Shown here piece by piece: positions 10,025-21,779 of a stretch of 64,000 nucleotides of DNA. The notes under the pieces are model-generated. The model was not told where the DNA came from. It saw only the letters and a program-made list of their open reading frames with translations, and made no database searches. How positions within the stretch are numbered: the first letter of the stretch is position 1; each line of letters begins with the position of its first letter. The translations under genes were made by a program, and so were the position numbers. The DNA comes from Pomphorhynchus laevis (lineage: Eukaryota > Acanthocephala > Palaeacanthocephala > Echinorhynchida > Pomphorhynchidae). The stretch spans positions 186,001 through 250,000 of the forward strand of contig WNNJ02000930.1 of assembly GCA_012934845.2 (NCBI GenBank), read 5' to 3'.

Positions 10025-10025
<1 letters not shown>

Positions 10026-10098
<73 letters not shown>
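10026..10098. repeat. TA dinucleotide microsatellite, about 36 repeats
   Basis: A pure TA run of about 73 bases follows the hammerhead repeat and leads into TTTTTCCGAATATAAG, ordinary PLE sequence. Confidence 0.9.
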
Positions 10099-10099
<1 letters not shown>

Positions 10100-10101
<2 letters not shown>

Positions 10102-11060
10102 TCCGAATATAAGATTAATTAATTTTTCTAATGCATTTTTAATATCCGCTAAATCTAGATTTTATAAAGCGTACTAAAATCGTACGTATATCGATTCTGA
10201 AAATTTATTCCTTTTGTGTGTTCTAAAAATTCTTTTGTAGAATTAATACTGAAATAGTGTTTTATATTAGTTTTTTATTTCGATTACCCTACAATATTTT
10301 TTAAGTGTGTTTTAATTACTTTAAGTATTTTATTCATATAAACAGAAAGTGATTTTAATGTACACATAAAAGCACTACATATGAACCTTGGTTTTACAGT
10401 GATTTTTATGTAATTTGGGATTCCAATATAATATAGGTACAGTTTTATTATCTTATTCAATTTTATACCCTTTTTATCCATTTTAGAACAATGACTTGTA
10501 ATAATTGTTTCTAAATTTAAATCACTACATTCATACGTTATGTTTATATTTAAATCATTATAATTAACTTATTTCATCAGTATATCATAATAAAGGTTTT
10601 TGCATATAAAGACAAAGTTATTACTAGCTTTATCAATAGTTGTTATTATGTAGTAATGCTTTAATTTAGTAAATACTGTATATATATCTATATATATTTG
10701 ATCTTTCTTTTATAATAATTTATATTTTCATTTTCTCTCTAATTTTATCTAATATTTAAGTTTTTCAAATGTTTATCCTTGATGTATTTAATGTAAGCAT
10801 AAGTCATTATTTAACGAATTGTATATTTTATTTCTATTGTTATTATTATTTTATCTATATTTATACCATTTAGATAGAATTTTTCTTAATTCACCATTTT
10901 TAATTAATTCTAGATTATGAGTCTAGATATTAATTCTAGATATTTATTTATTTTATCAAAATTAATACTATTGCAATTGCATTCGGTCTCTATAATGTTT
11001 CTATAATTTTTGTATAATTTTATATAATTTTCCGTCCTAATAGCGGTAACAATGGTGGTT
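10100..11060 (-). mobile_element. Penelope-like element, N-terminal and fingers region
   Basis: The minus strand reads, in pieces, the PLE N-terminal region near 10,800-11,050, the ATTIDKASN-like block near 10,620, and MDKKGIK to PRFICSAF with LSVYMNKILKVIKTH (10,481-10,320). It lines up with 44.7-45.4 kb and is the upstream half of the PLE interrupted by the retrozyme and the CR1 element. Much decayed. Confidence 0.75.
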
Positions 11061-11823
11061 TTTATAAGATATTTAATTTTTAATTAAAAATTAAAATCGA
11101 TTTTTTCCGTAACTAAGAGCTTATCCATAAAAATACTTTAAATTTGTAAGAGTGTCTGTGAAGGCCATATTTCACATTTATTAATTTTAGCTATATTTAA
11201 AAACAGCAAAAATACGCCTAATGGTAATTGACCAAATATTTTATCAGTTGACATCGCATTCTTTAATATTTTTTGATAGGGATAAATAAACGACTCTGCG
11301 AATAGTTTAAAAATTAAGTTATCTTCCTATACAAATGCTTACTAATATATTTAAGTCAGATTATATATTTATTAAATTAGGTTAAAAGCTAAATATTTGA
11401 ATATTTGAAAATTAAAATAATTTATTTAACTATTTTATTTTCAAATATATATAATATGGAAAATGAATCATTAGGTCCATAACTTGGAGACAGAGAGGGA
11501 TAATAAAAAGTATTCAAAACGATATGAAAGAGGACAAAAGTGGGCAAAAGTGAGTAAGTGAATGTTAAAAGTGAGTTTTATTAGTTGACATTTCATTCTT
11601 TGACATCTTTGAGAGAGATAAATAAACCAACTTTGTAATTAGTTTAAAAGTTAGGTTAGCTCACTTTACAAATGTTTACTAATATATTTTAATTAAATTA
11701 TACATTTATTAAATGTAATATTTATAAATTATATATTTATATAGATTACATATTTGTTAATTGTTACTTGGGTAAAAGCTAAATATTTGAATATTTGACT
11801 ATTTAATTTTCAAATTTAAAAAA
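11061..11823. other. AT-rich 3' flank of FUT8-A with dispersed repeats
   Basis: No gene seen. The stretch holds two copies of the about 120-bp repeat (11,230-11,360 and 11,575-11,690) and, from 11,070, sequence that reappears inverted at about 33,440-33,900 behind FUT8-C. Confidence 0.6.
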
Positions 11824-12084
11824 TTATATAACAAATATTAAATAAAACATTATTTTTGTTGTTTTTGTCAATCGATGTACAGAAACATGTTGCGACGTAG
11901 CAAATGAATTAAGTTGAGCCAGTACTGAGAAATAACGACTAACACTAAATCGTCGACCTTTGTGGTGAAATCCGTTGATATGGATTTTTTCGTTTGATAA
12001 TCCATAAAATTTTAAATTGGCGAAAGAAATACAAAATTTATATTTTACATCGCATAGAGGAACGGTGTATACCTTAATACGCAT
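11824..12084 (-). other. Conserved FUT8 3' flank, coding status doubtful
   Basis: A frame starting MRIKVYTVPLCDVKYKFC matches the plus-strand frame at 33,201 (MRIKVYTVPLRDEKYKFC), which sits at the same distance behind a FUT8 last exon. The two agree for about 30 codons, then drift into different frames while the DNA remains similar. That argues for duplicated 3' non-coding DNA, although a small neighbouring exon cannot be excluded. Confidence 0.4.
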
Positions 12085-12432
12085 ATAAATCTAGCAATCT
12101 AAAAATAAATATAGCAATTATTGAATAAAATATTATTAAATATAACTATTATAAATTTAACAATTATTGCAAATATATTTTAAAGTTAGATTTTATGAAA
12201 ATACCGTCCTATTTTAAATGCCGTCCATTTGTAAATTGAAAATACTTTCAATTCACAAATGCACATTTAATCAAATACTATTTGTCATTTACTTGCAATA
12301 AACAGGTTTTATTACTAAATTAACAGATTCATTGTTTATTGTTCACCAGAAAGTTAGTACACAAGTAGTTAAATTTTGATGATACGACAAATACATTATT
12401 ATTAAATTTTACGTTTGCTTTATAAAATAAAG

Positions 12433-12720
12433 ACAAGCGATTACGGTGCTGTCAAAAACTGATCTACGGTTTTATAGCATGGAAACAATCCCATCTCATT
12501 CGTACGCTTGTTCGTTCCCTTACAATATCCATTCCAATTGTTGAAGTCGATACCGATTATGTCACCCTTAACAAACGAAATATCGCCGGATTGTGTGTGA
12601 TCTTCGATGGCAATGTGGTTATGAGAAAGTTGACTATTATAATGATAAATGTCGTCTAGCGATCGAAAACGCCATTATCCGTCTGGATATCTGGTTTGCA
12701 TAAGTTCGTAGGCCAAGCGA
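12433..12720 (-). pseudogene. FUT8: FUT8-A exon 7 (catalytic C-terminus and SH3 region), with internal stop
   Basis: The minus strand reads VCRLAYELMQTRYPDG, then a TAA, then WRFRSLDDIYHYNSQ, GDISFVKGDIIGIDFNNWNG, KRTNEMGLFPCYK and VDQFLTAP before the stop. This matches the end of FUT8: the VCRxAYE motif and the SH3 domain (GDIIGxxxNxWxGY and GLxPxYK). The exon begins after an AAG acceptor in phase 0. The sister exon at 32,646 has serine TCA where this copy has TAA, so copy A would lose its SH3 domain unless this is a sequencing error. Confidence 0.9.
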
Positions 12721-13762
12721 CACACCTTAAAATAAACTTTAATAATTGAATATTCGATATTTATTTGCAACAGTTAGCAAAATCCATAAAAATTCATAAT
12801 AAAGAATATGTCATTAGATAAGTCAATTTAATTTGGAGGAAAACATTTTCTTGTAGAAATGTTTTTATTTCTCGATTAAGATGGCAATGTGGATAAACTA
12901 TTCAGCAAAATAATTAATTTAACATTTCAGTATTAGTTCTTATAGAACTAGTACTGAAATAGATATTGAACTAGTATCGATTTTTAGATATCAAGATATT
13001 CCTAAACGGGCAAAATGTAGAAACGGAATTGTAAAGGAAAGAAACACAAAAACACATGTGATTATACTCAACCAGCTGTCATCCATAAGGCGTAAAAGAC
13101 ATTTAATAAAGAACGAAACACGTCGAATTGCTCGGATATGCACTAACACTACTAGTTCTTATAGTAATAATCTTGTAGTACATGTATCGATCCTACTACT
13201 ATTCGAAGTAAGATCAATCAAAAGTCTAATTTATCAAAAGACTAGCTGCTGTATCATCATAAAAACGTAAGATTTGTTCAATTTTAACGTTTCATGCTAA
13301 AATTACCTTATCTTGATTCGTCTTATTGGAATTTGGGTAACATTATCAACAAACACAAAATTAATTTTACATCTTGACGAAACTAATAATATCGAAATAT
13401 AATAATTAAAGCCTGGAATCAACTCTCTCTCGACGTCTGTCGCGCTCTTCACTTTATCACATTCAAACACCTCCTCCGTTCACACTTTCTCGACATGATT
13501 TACATTTTTGTTTTGTTGTGGTCATGCTAGCGTGCGCTGATACGCATTTGCCACGTTAAAATAAATCCTTTTTTACTATTTTTAGATTTTTATATTTAAA
13601 TAATCATGTTGGCAGCTGCGTTATCATCAGAAATCAAAAGTATATTTAAAAAATGGATCAAGATCATTTATTTTGAAATAACTTTCAGTAAAAATAAGCA
13701 GTTAAAAGTAACTAAAAACTTTTAACTGACGGTGGTAAAAATGAATTATCATTAAAACTTAC

Positions 13763-13844
13763 ATTTGATGAAAATGTACAAACGATAAAATCACACTTGG
13801 ATAGCAGTAAAATATCCAAAATCACGAACCCGCTTGACGCTTTG
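13763..13844 (-). pseudogene. FUT8: FUT8-A exon 6, shortened
   Basis: The minus strand reads SGSVILDILLLSKCDFIVCTFSSN-like sequence, the block that contains the conserved aspartate of the FUT8 active site (human D453 in DFLVCTFSS). The 3' border is a good GTAAGT donor. Compared with the homologous exon at 32,358-32,508 (151 bases), only about the last 82 bases survive; the part coding YPDYQFLYNKNSTLSAS is replaced by AT-rich sequence, with TTTTAG just before the remaining piece. Confidence 0.85.
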
Positions 13845-14247
13845 CTAAAATATAGATCATATTATAAATAATAAAAATATAAGAATGAATAAAAGCGGCA
13901 TAAAAGTTACATCTTGAACAAAAAGAAATTTCTAATATAAACACAAAACAAAATATATAATTTTAATTCTTACTTGTTCTAAGATACTTATTGTAATATT
14001 AATAATAACTCAAAAGTAATTTAATAATGATGTAAGAGAAATATACTTAATATTAAAAGTTTAAATTTATTTAATTAAATAAAGGTTTTTTACAAATTAC
14101 ATTGTTAAATGTAAATCGTATAAGAAAATCTTTAAATGTATTCCTGAATCAAGAATCAATTTTAATCTTTATTGTAACAAACGGCGTATAATTTAAAAAT
14201 AGGATAATGGATAAATAACATGCGAAAATATTGAAATGTAAATATAC

Positions 14248-14427
14248 CGATCGCTAGCACCGTCCAATAGATTAGGATCATCAGTTGCAACAAACACTCT
14301 ACGTTTCAGCTTTTGTTTCTGACGAAACTCCTCAATTTTAAAAAATTCTTCAACGTGTGCCATATACTTTTCTAAGTGATAAAATCTAGCTTCGGTTCCT
14401 ATTTTATCAGTTCTTCGTACATGAATG
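14248..14427 (-). CDS. FUT8: FUT8-A exon 5 (nucleotide-sugar-binding HxRRTD region)
   Basis: 180 bases code IHVRRTDKIGTEARFYHLEKYMAHVEEFF, KLKRRVFVATDDPNLLDGASDR. IHVRRTD is the family 23 glycosyltransferase motif that binds GDP-fucose, and the DD of ATDDP corresponds to human D409/D410. The acceptor (TTATTTAG) and the donor (GTATAT) are both present. The incoming phase fits exon 4, which ends VVG with a split glycine codon, and the outgoing CG fits the T that starts the exon at 32,358. This exon is intact. Confidence 0.92.
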
Positions 14428-14649
14428 CTAAATAACAATCATTTCTTGTTTATTTTATTGTGAAAATGTATTAATTAAATTGTATTATGTTATAACTAAT
14501 TTCAATTCTTTAAATGGACAAAGTACTTGAAATAATTTATCAAAGAAATTTAAAACATTTTAAATTAATGAAAATAAAATATTATTTAATCAATTAATAG
14601 TGAATAGTGAATACAAACGAATACAATTTAAGTGGTGAATACAAACGAA

Positions 14650-16262
14650 TTCGCAATGAATACAATCACTTAAAATTGCAGAAGAGATATGTGTACGAGA
14701 ATGATATTGCTGTCTCTAAAACGCACATCCGAACGATTTTGGAGTTACGTTAGTCGATCAAAGGTATCGAAATATAGTGCTCGACGCATTCGTATCGGAA
14801 ATAAATTTATAGACGACCCAATGAAAGTTGGTGAAGTGTTTGCTGATGTGTTTGCGCTAACTTCAAGTGAAGGTATTGCTTCTAGAGTCGATAGCTGTGA
14901 TGGATCATCCATCTGTCAGAGTCCATCTATAGTATTGTCGACAAAGGAAGTTGAAATAGAGTTGTCAAAGTTATCTAAATCAGTGGCAGCTGGCCCTGAC
15001 AACATCCCAGCTTACGTCCTGAATCTCTTAGAATGCATACTGTTGTATCCGCTATCAAATTTATTTGACGTTTCTTTAGTTCGTCAATTATTCCAAACAA
15101 TTGGAAATCATCGATCGATGTAACACTTCCCAAAACAAAGAACGTTTGCGATATAGATGGATTTATTTAGCATCCACTGTAAGCAAGGTACTTGAGAGAA
15201 TTGTCCACAGAAGGTTAGTTAGCATATTAAACTCAACAAACTACTTGAGTAACTCGCAACATGTTTTTCGAAATGGACGCTTATGCCTAACGAATACTTT
15301 ATGTACTCGTGAACAATTGGCTGGAGCAATTGCAGGTTGTGCCATTGGGGATGTCGTCTATTTAGATTTCTCCAAGGCATTTGATTGCATTCCACAAGCA
15401 TAGTTGATACAAATTCTAGAGTCATTTTATTTAAATTATTACCTAACCCGCTGGATCATGCACTACCAGAATGGTCGGCAATTTTGTATAAGAGTAGGAA
15501 ATGTTTTGTCATCTCAACGCAGTATTGTACATGGAGTACCACAAGGAACAGTTATCGGACTATTTTTATTTTGCATTTTCATTAATGAGATGTTGAAATT
15601 GCTCAAAGTACAGCACTTAGCATATGCGGACGATTTTAAGTTGCGGAATATCATCTCTACCGAACGAGACTGCTTGGTATTGCAGGGAGACTTGGATTTA
15701 GTATATAAACGGAGTCTTAGTACAGGAGTATCTCTTAACTTGGGAAAGTGCAAGAATATGAGATTGGGTCGTGGATGCAAAAGTTACTATAACTACGTAA
15801 TAGGTGCAAATAAACTCTAGGTAGTCACATTTCACTTCGATTTTGGGATTCTGATTGATTCATCCTTAAAGACACAATGTCATTATGATGTTCAGCTATG
15901 CAAGCTAGAAAAATGATGTGCACTATCAAAAATTGCTTTCTAAGGATAACTCTATCTTCGCTCAGGGTGTTGCTTAATTCTTTAGTGCGACTAATAATTG
16001 AATATTGCTCATCGTCATGTTTTCCATGTACCCGAACTGAACAATACGACATGTTGTATCATGTCGTATTTATCGATCAAGCACACATCATTCGATGACT
16101 ATTTTCAAGAAGCATACAGGGAAACTACTGCCGATTACACGATTGTCAAGGCGTGTGGTTAACTTGTGAAACAGCCTTCCCGAGAATATTGTTGATTCTG
16201 AAACGCTGACTGTATTCAAGAAGCGATTGCGGATGTTCCCGCACAAATGGATGACATAAATA
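14650..16262 (+). mobile_element. CR1/Jockey-like LINE in FUT8-A intron 4, broken
   Basis: The plus strand carries a linker with SERFWSYVSRSK, then RT blocks: LSKSVAAGPDNIPAYVL (about 14,970), STVSKVLERIVHRRLV (15,172), VVYLDFSKAFDCIP (15,355), IVHGVPQGTVIG (15,525) and LAYADDFKL (15,618), then C-terminal LVNLWNSLPENIVD-like sequence up to FPHKWMT-like codons near 16,250. Frames change about five times. The endonuclease is missing, so it is 5'-truncated. It lies antisense to FUT8-A between exons 4 and 5. Confidence 0.85.
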
Positions 16263-17829
16263 TATCTTATCCTTGATTATCTTTTTAGTTGTGAGCAAAC
16301 TGAACAGCCATAACGACTTTGTCTTGTGTAATAATTAAAAGGTAAATATTACTAATAAACGAATTAATTGTAAACAATTAATTAAAAAATTTCAAATTAA
16401 TGCAAATAAAATAACAAATTAATCATTAATTTAAGTTAATTATTAATTATTTGAAAAAATATATTTATAATTAATGATTAATTTAATAAATTAAAGTATT
16501 ACTAATTATTAATTGGTTTTATTACTAATAAACAAATTAATTGTTAATTGTTAATTTTATAATTTGTAAATTATTTAAATGTTAAAGAATTTGTAATCAA
16601 TTTAAATGACGAAAGATTACATAATTAAAAAAATCTTAATAACATGACATTATAATTAATTCATAATTATCTTTAATTATCTTTAGATGTTTTTTAAGTA
16701 GGAATATCAACGTAATAGCTTTGATAAAAGCTGAAAATATTCACTAAATAAATTTAATACATTTAATAATTAACTGAAATTCATACTTAAATTCGCATTC
16801 ACATTTAAATTGATCTAAAAATATGTGAATTATATATATTGTGAAATTAAAATATTGTTTAATGAAATTGCATTGTACTATAACTAATCTAAGCCTTTTA
16901 AATGGACAAAGTATATGAAATAATTTATCAAAGAAATTGTATAAATTTCAAATTAATGAAAATTAATTATTAATTAATCATTAATTGAAATTAATTATTA
17001 AGTATTTGGAAATAATATATTAATAATTAATAATTAATTTAATTATAAGTAAATAGTATTAATAAACGAAAAATTTGCAATCATTTAAAGAGCATGGTAT
17101 AGAATTTGCAATCATTTTAAAATATGAAACGTTACATAATAAAAAAAATACTTTTAAAGTAAGGCATTATCTTTAATTCAATAAATAATATCTTAGATGT
17201 TTTTTAAGGAGGAATGTTAACGTACTGGCGTGGATAAAAACAGGAATCATTTACTAAATCAATTTCATACATCTAATAATTAACTAAAATTTGTACGTAA
17301 ATAAAATATGTATTTAATAAATTAAAATATGTGAATTTAATATAATGATCTATTCATATTAACATTTAGTCAATTCCTTGTCTCTACGATAACAGTTCTC
17401 ATCGTGAATTTGATAAAATAAAGATATTTTAAACGTCTTTTGCTTAGTTTCTTAAGTTTAATAAGATCAATTACTTTCACAACTCGACTACAATAGTAAA
17501 TTCACAGCTAAAGAAGTAATTTTATTTAGTGATCATATCAGATGGCGCACAAAATAACGCATGAACGTTTTTAGAAACGTGTGTAAAATCATTATTTTAT
17601 ACTTAAAATGCTTTTTATGAAATCGATATTTTTATAAATATTTACATCATCAAATGTTATAAAAAGCCCTTCGTAATGACGAATCTAGTAAAAAGTAAAT
17701 AGAACTTATTTATCGATAAATCGATAAACTCGTCGCTTAGTCGATTCCCAAGCGAAAACTTTTAATATTATTTTTGACAATATAATTTCAATTTTAAAAC
17801 TTAAATATTTTAAGTGATTAAACAGTTAC
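16263..17829. other. FUT8-A intron 4 with internal AT-rich duplications
   Basis: No coding signal. Segments at 16,600-16,830 and 17,090-17,345 are diverged copies of one another. About 16,855-16,945 resembles 14,470-14,550. The part from 16,601 is duplicated at positions 1-555. Confidence 0.6.
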
Positions 17830-18095
17830 CCAACAACTGGAGAACTGAAATTGAATCTGTTTTGAGCGTCGTCCACAATTTGTTGAAATTCTGGCTGTAT
17901 GGACAACACCGATCGAATAAGATGTCCGGCGTATAGTGTAAAAGGATTTCCATGCAAGGACAAAATCATTGTTGATTTCGACAAATGATTTGGTATCGCA
18001 AGAGGGATAAAATCTGGACGTGGACTAAGATCTTCAAAAAGACCAAGTTCAATAGCTGGATTACTGAGGTTGCCTAACAGTAATAAGTGATTTTC
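17830..18095 (-). CDS. FUT8: FUT8-A exon 4
   Basis: The minus strand reads ENHLLLLGNLSNPAIELG, LSPRPDFIPLAIPNHLSKS, LHGNPFTLYAGHLIRSVLS and IQPEFQQIVDDAQNRFNFSSPVVG. It parallels human FUT8 from [26 protein letters not shown] through [22 protein letters not shown] to HPVIGVHVRRTD. The donor GTAACT follows GTTGTTGG, splitting a glycine codon that exon 5 completes. The 5' edge is unclear: a stop precedes ENHLLLL in frame, and the gap to exon 3 is only about 25 bases, too short for a usual animal intron, so this junction may be damaged. Confidence 0.85.
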
Positions 18096-18120
18096 CCGTT
18101 AATACTTTTACTAAATAAAA

Positions 18121-18481
18121 TCAACTTAACTGACCAAGGTCGAAAGTGTATTGACTTTTTAGTATATTTAGTAGCGGGCTTTGGAATCTCTTTAATATTT
18201 GTGAGAATGCCTCTTTATTTCCATAGGACCACGAATTAGTATCAAGAATTAGTCTACGTTGTGTGTTATAAGCAAACGTTGCACAATACAATACATGATG
18301 CATATGGCATCCAAATCCGCATGGTATATTTATTTTACATCCAACGACGTTATTGTATGGGGTCGTTTGGTATTCAATGAATCGGCTTGTAATAAGACTT
18401 TTGATTTTTGCAGCTTCTTTCTCGCGATACAGATCATAGCCATCTACATTCTGTAAATTTCGAAATAGTGCAACGATATGC
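18121..18481 (-). CDS. FUT8: FUT8-A exon 3
   Basis: After a CTGTAG acceptor the frame gives HIVALFRNLQNVDG, DLYREKEAAKIKSLITSRF, GCKINIPCGFGCHMHHVLYC and TQRRLILDTNSWSYG. It matches human FUT8 around DWREKEAKDLTELVQRRI, CNINKGCGYGCQLHHVVYC and TQRTLILESQNWRY, the start of the catalytic domain with its conserved cysteines. The frame runs to LGQLS and a stop at 18,121; the true donor is probably near GGTCAGTTAAG. The exon itself is undamaged. Confidence 0.9.
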
Positions 18482-18739
18482 CTACAGAAATAAAACAAAG
18501 TAGTTATATTGAAAATTACGTATGGTCTAACGGCGTATGAAATTTTACAAAATAAATCTGTTATAAATCGTGGAATGTATTAACAACTGAAGTTTTAAGT
18601 TGTTTTTACACTGTAAGTTTTGTTAGAATACGATAATAATAGAGATTTTCTCAATAAATATGACAATCGTTAGAGAAGGAAACTATAAAAAGTCTATCTT
18701 CTTCAACTTCATTTTAGATTAGCCACCAGTTTTTATTTC

Positions 18740-20230
18740 ATTGTGCCCCCGGCCGCACAAGCGCGCCGCCCTCCTATCGAACCACTCAGTATCTCTCTCA
18801 CCCCTCAATAAGGCCATTAGAAGCGAATTATGAACGGTAATTTTGATTTAGGAGCTTGGGAAACCTTAATATTTGCTCTGGGGAACTTTCTCTAGAAAAG
18901 AAGACTAATCCAGGGTTAGTCCAAGTACTTCAAAGGCGTACTTGTGTTTTCTCATTCAATGGCATATGCTTGTTCCATTAAAGGGCCAACCTAGCTCTCT
19001 TTTGACACGTTTTAGTCTATGAATGTCAGCTTTTGCCGACTTTTTCACCGTAATAGTGAGCGACATAATATTTTACTATACTTGTGAAGATATGGAGTTG
19101 CTGAGACTGCAAAATGGATGAGAGAGCAGAGAGTGCTGGTCACTTAAGTTTCTTCTTCGTAGCAAGGGTGCCATGAAAGATGACTACCTGCGATTTGGCC
19201 TAGTTCAAAATACGATTTGATGGGGTTAGCTGGTTATTTAATCTTAAAAATATACAGCTGATGTCTGAGACTACATATTTGCATCTGCGTCCAGAAAACA
19301 GGGCTGTGATATCATCAGCATATACCACGAGATGTTGTTCGTTTTAACGTTTTCAAGAGTAGAATAAAAGCAGCAAGAAATAAAACAGGAGAAAGTGGGG
19401 AGCCTTGAGGCACACTTGTAATAGGGAAGAACTGGCGTGCATCAGGATCGTCTTTATAGAAGAGTCGCTTGGTGTACAGCAGTATCTCCACCTTGTTAAC
19501 AATTATCGCAGGCAACCCAAAGAATATGAGAGAGGAAATAATGAAGGGAATGAAGATGCGGTCAAATGCAGCTGAAAAGTCAAGAAATACAGCCACAGAA
19601 AGATGATGACATATCCTGACAAAACTAATGTACTTCACCAATTGTTGAATGGACCGAGCGACCTTTGAATAACCCATGAACACACGGTGGGATTAAATTA
19701 AGCCTACTTAAATAGCCGCAGATTCTAATGCAAGCGTTTATAGTAAATTGAGATTAGTTAATTTAGAATCGAAATGGGCCGCAGGTCTTTGGGACATGAA
19801 ACCGATTTTTTCTTAGGTAAAAGTATTCTACGGCTGATGTTGATGTCTGCTACATTGTAAGAAAAAGCTAAAAGCATTGTGATGGCCAATTATCTTTTCT
19901 AATCGGCTGTCAAAAGCTGACAAACACGAGAAGAGAGTGAGGCGACGGATTTGGAGGTGCCAGGAAGTGGTCACTAGAATTTAAGGATATCTGTAACAAA
20001 TAGATCCCTACTCTTAAAGTCACTCCAAGACGGGATTGGTAAGGGAGAAATCCTGACTTCATATATATCTGTAGGGCTAGTGACTGATCCAACACTCTAT
20101 CAAGGCCTACGCTACCAATCCAACCGGAGGGCTTCTCCCGCCAGCAGGCAAACATCTCTCTTGGAAATCTTCCAGAAGGAATCCTGAGAGGGACTAAGAC
20201 AAGCAATGCTCGCCCTGTCTCTACTCAGCT
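18740..20230 (-). mobile_element. Second zinc-knuckle-family LINE, RT part
   Basis: The minus strand reads QQLVKYISFVRICHHLSVAV, FLDFSAAFDRIFIPFIISSL, LLYTKRLFYKDDPDARQFFP, ITSVPQGSPLSPVLF and, near 19,310, the YADDITALF region, then C-terminal sequence down to about 18,870. It is the same family as the copy at 2,440-4,950; YTKRxFYxDDPDARQF is shared word for word. The segment 20,206-19,910 is upstream sequence of the same element. It lies upstream of FUT8-A exon 3, in intron 2, in the same orientation as FUT8-A. Confidence 0.82.
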
Positions 20231-20560
20231 AAAGCTTATATCTAGAACTCCAGTATTCATTCGAGAATATAATTATTCATTCGAGAATATATATAAATAT
20301 ATATTTACATATATACCTGCCTGAGGGAAGCAGAGAGATTGGGAAGGTGGTATTTTTGCAAGGACCTTGAGTTTTGTTGTAGTTGGACTGTAAATGCGAC
20401 CTTTATAGGTAGTTGAAAGTATACCGGTAGCTTACGAAGAAAGGTAGGAATTAAATTCGGTCAAGCTATCATTCCCAATCCTGGGGAAGAGTTGGATAGC
20501 TGCCTGAAAGAACGCCACTCTAATAGGATTATGTTATCTTAACGATATAAATTAATAAAT
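20231..20560. other. Unassigned GC-richer patch
   Basis: The stretch after the LINE holds ATATAT runs near 20,285-20,315, then about 200 bases of higher GC (20,320-20,520) with no open frame. It could be LINE untranslated sequence; nothing firmer can be said. Confidence 0.35.
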
Positions 20561-20848
20561 TTTTAGTTGATGTTAATTTAATGTTCATATCGAGATATAC
20601 ACCTTCTTTATCATTAATATTGGTTTTATTAAAAATAAGGCTACCTAGATAAATTTGTTCGCTTATTAAATAAAAATAATAGAGTTAACTATACATATAT
20701 CATCAATGTATCGAAACATATATTTCATATCTTTATATAATTTATATTTATTTTTTAAACAGTCATGAACAAATTCATATTCTATAAAGCTTAAAAATAA
20801 GTCAGCAATAATTGGTATTATATTACTTTCAATTGAAACACATTTTAT
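20561..20848 (-). mobile_element. Penelope-like element RT palm fragment
   Basis: The minus strand reads ADLFLSFIEYEFVHDCLKN, KYKLYKDMKYMFRYIDDIC and ILNKTNINDKEGVYLDM. RYIDDI is the PLE catalytic box. Upstream (higher coordinate) it is interrupted by the solo hammerhead repeat and resumes at 21,000-21,080. Confidence 0.8.
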
Positions 20849-20999
20849 TTGTTGATTGCCGTATGCTAGTCCTCCTCTGCATCCAGCAGTGGGAGGGAAC
20901 TGATGAGTCATAGTGATGACGACACGGCATTCGTCATTCTTTCGCGTCGGGCTTATATGACTACTAAAAATTCACCCGGAATGATATCATCATTTGACA
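20849..20999 (+). repeat. Solo remnant of the 304-bp hammerhead repeat
   Basis: About 150 bases, from TGATTGCCGTATGCTAGTCC to ATGATATCATCATTTG, interrupt a PLE reading frame. The same bases flank the longer version at 21,937-22,396, with the same PLE sequence on each side, so one repeat unit is missing here. The ribozyme core is present but changed: CTGATGAG is kept, whereas GAAAC reads GACAC, so it is probably inactive. Confidence 0.75.
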
Positions 21000-21179
21000 A
21001 AATATATAAGGATTCTATTAATTTAATGTTATTCATATATTGATACTTACTTGATCATTTTATATTTGTATAATATAATATCATTACATGGCATGGTTAA
21101 TAATAAAATGTTATTAATTAACATTATTATTAATTTTGATATTACAAACATTAATATTAATATTAATTTTGATATTATT

Positions 21180-21770
21180 ATGCTTTTGATTTGGTGAATA
21201 GAGAACTACTCATACTACTCATTCGGAAACTTGTACAAAATACCGGAATATCAGCGCGTTTTCTGAATTTGCTAAAGAGGGTGTTGCAACCCAGCGCTCT
21301 AAGTAAAACCGACGGTTTGGATCAATCTGAACCATTTATCACTAACAAAGGTATTCTTCAAAGTGATCCTCTGAGCCCGATTTTATTTTCCTTTTTTCTG
21401 ATGGACCTTCCAGATAAATTTCGCTTGAACTCAACTTTGATTAATTGTGCACTTTACGCTGACGACTTAGCAATAATGTCATCCCAACTTTCCGCTGTGA
21501 AAGTTTTTCTTTTTGCACTAAGCATTATTGTAAAGCTAACTGACTAAAGGTAAATATAAACAAATCAAAGGTTGTCAAATTTCGTAGAGGAGGACGCTTT
21601 AGTCGTAATGATCATATTTACTACGAATGTGACCAGTTAGAAATCTGCAAAAGCTATAAATACCTCGGTATAATGTTATCGTCGCGTTGGTCCTTTTCGC
21701 GACACATTAAATTACAAATCCTCAAAAATGACTATCTGCGCTGCATGTATTTGCAATCTTCGTTCTATTT
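21180..21770 (+). mobile_element. LINE with C-terminal zinc motif, RT fragment (copy 1)
   Basis: The plus strand reads AFDLVNRELLILLIRKLVQN, GLDQSEPFITNKGILQSDPL, SPILFSFFLMDLPDKFRLNS and CALYADDLAIMSS, the palm of a LINE reverse transcriptase with YADD intact. Then VNINKSKVVKFRRGG-like and KSYKYLGIMLSSRWSF-like sequence in another frame. It matches the copy at 22,735-24,050 and, more distantly, the one at 34,470-37,090. Confidence 0.8.
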
Positions 21771-21779
21771 CTTAGATTT

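Larger units (their letters stand above)
9494..10025 (+). mobile_element. Retrozyme-like 443-bp hammerhead repeat, 1.2 units
   Basis: Bases 9,494-9,582 recur at 9,937-10,025 nearly exactly, giving a 443-bp period. One full unit (9,494-9,936) is followed by a partial one. The full unit ends in a hammerhead core (9,852-9,941) and carries tRNA-like A and B boxes near 9,759 and 9,802. The insertion starts exactly where the hammerhead is predicted to cleave and sits between two TA runs inside a PLE. There is no coding capacity. Known relatives of this design are metazoan retrozymes and the Schistosoma Sma satellites; family membership is inferred. Related copies lie at 561-990, 31,191-31,370 and 31,540-31,935. 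Confidence 0.8.
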
